Assembly (NCBI GenBank): GCA_963841695.1
Contig: CAWJDQ010000002.1
Coordinates: forward strand, 620,001-684,000
DNA: 64,000 bases
Source: RYN-230 sp963841695
GTDB taxonomy: Bacteria > Actinomycetota > Actinomycetes > Streptosporangiales > Streptosporangiaceae
Reading direction: 5' to 3'
Shown here: piece by piece, positions 63,782 through 64,000 of the stretch
Position numbering within the stretch: position 1 is the stretch's first letter
Layout of the letters: every line of letters starts with the position of its first letter
Translations under genes and position numbers: made by a program
The notes under the pieces: generated by a model
What the model was told of the DNA's origin: nothing
The model's input: only the letters and a program-made list of their open reading frames with translations
Database searches by the model: none

Positions 63782-63985
63782 ATGCCGGGCATGCACCTCA
63801 TAGCCATGGGGCACCACACCGGCCGACGCCTGGCGGAAGTCGGGTTCCTGCTCATCCTGTTCGCCGGGATCTGGCTGGTCGCGGCGGTCAAGCTGGGCAC
63901 CTGGCGCACGATCGTCGCGGGGATAGCCCTCGCGCTGGCCGGCCTGCTGCTCCTCATCGCCACGCACTGGGGTCACTTCGGCTAG
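63782..63985 (+). CDS. Small membrane protein
   Basis: 67 aa. Two hydrophobic helices, VGFLLILFAGIWLVAAVKL and IVAGIALALAGLLLLIATHW. GGGCGGGAAGA precedes ATG 63782; ATG 63791 is an alternative. Its position 77 bp after the beta-repeat protein suggests the same transcript. No function known. Confidence 0.7.
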   Translation: MPGMHLIAMGHHTGRRLAEVGFLLILFAGIWLVAAVKLGTWRTIVAGIALALAGLLLLIATHWGHFG

Positions 63986-64000
63986 TGCCGGGATCCGTTA

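Overview
The window is chromosomal DNA of a filamentous, high-GC actinomycete. Evidence for this is GC-rich third positions nearly everywhere, many GTG starts and GTGA/ATGA gene overlaps, and actinomycete-specific families: a conservon (cvnA-D), a WhiJ-type XRE/DUF397/ATPase module, a DUF574 methyltransferase, a SARP-type regulator, DUF5302, DUF427, an ECF42 sigma factor with a YCII partner, and DrrAB-type transporters. The species cannot be named from sequence alone. No tRNA, rRNA, CRISPR array or complete insertion sequence was seen.

Layout. 0-5.6 kb: end of an SDR gene, an aldo/keto reductase, a type II restriction-modification pair (NgoMIV-like nuclease plus m5C methyltransferase), an alpha/beta hydrolase and serA. 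5.6-12.8 kb: FUSC-family exporter, DUF574 methyltransferase, a frameshifted SDR, a HIT protein and trehalose-6-phosphate synthase. 13.0-19.8 kb: the accessory part. It holds a HerA-like ATPase coupled to a zeta-toxin-like kinase and a small acidic protein (the last two visibly A/T-richer than their surroundings), then a WhiJ-type regulatory module. 19.9-24 kb: a GH18 chitinase behind a 37-bp near-perfect palindrome, a TetR and an XRE regulator, and a membrane protein. 24-31.7 kb: a 2-hydroxyacid dehydrogenase, a DrrAB-type ABC exporter, a giant SARP/NB-ARC-like regulator, DUF427 and DUF2071. 31.9-42.3 kb: ECF42 sigma factor with YCII protein, a chloramphenicol phosphotransferase homologue, an aldo/keto reductase, SDR and GNAT genes, a PEP-mutase/isocitrate-lyase family enzyme, an anti-sigma-like ATPase, a patatin plus acyltransferase pair and a PNPOx-fold protein.

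42.6-48.4 kb: a conservon followed by a short rho gene. The rho gene has a long leader with CTAGCTAA tandem repeats, a GGCGCC hairpin and an intrinsic-terminator-like hairpin. 48.5-53.4 kb: a tightly coupled six-gene operon (DUF6282 amidohydrolase-like, PIG-L/GalB-like, CHA-aldolase-like, GntR, VOC extradiol-dioxygenase-like, DUF1932 dehydrogenase). It looks like an aromatic meta-cleavage pathway built from atypical enzyme families. 53.5-64 kb: an MFS exporter, a second DrrAB-type ABC system with its own operator, a decayed gene, a glyoxalase-like protein, M18 aminopeptidase, a fused FAD/Fe-S oxidoreductase and small membrane proteins.

Quality caveat: at least a dozen otherwise well-conserved genes are interrupted by single frame changes, several of them in G/C runs. 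This pattern fits uncorrected assembly indels better than gene decay. Coordinates of those genes are given for the whole conserved span.
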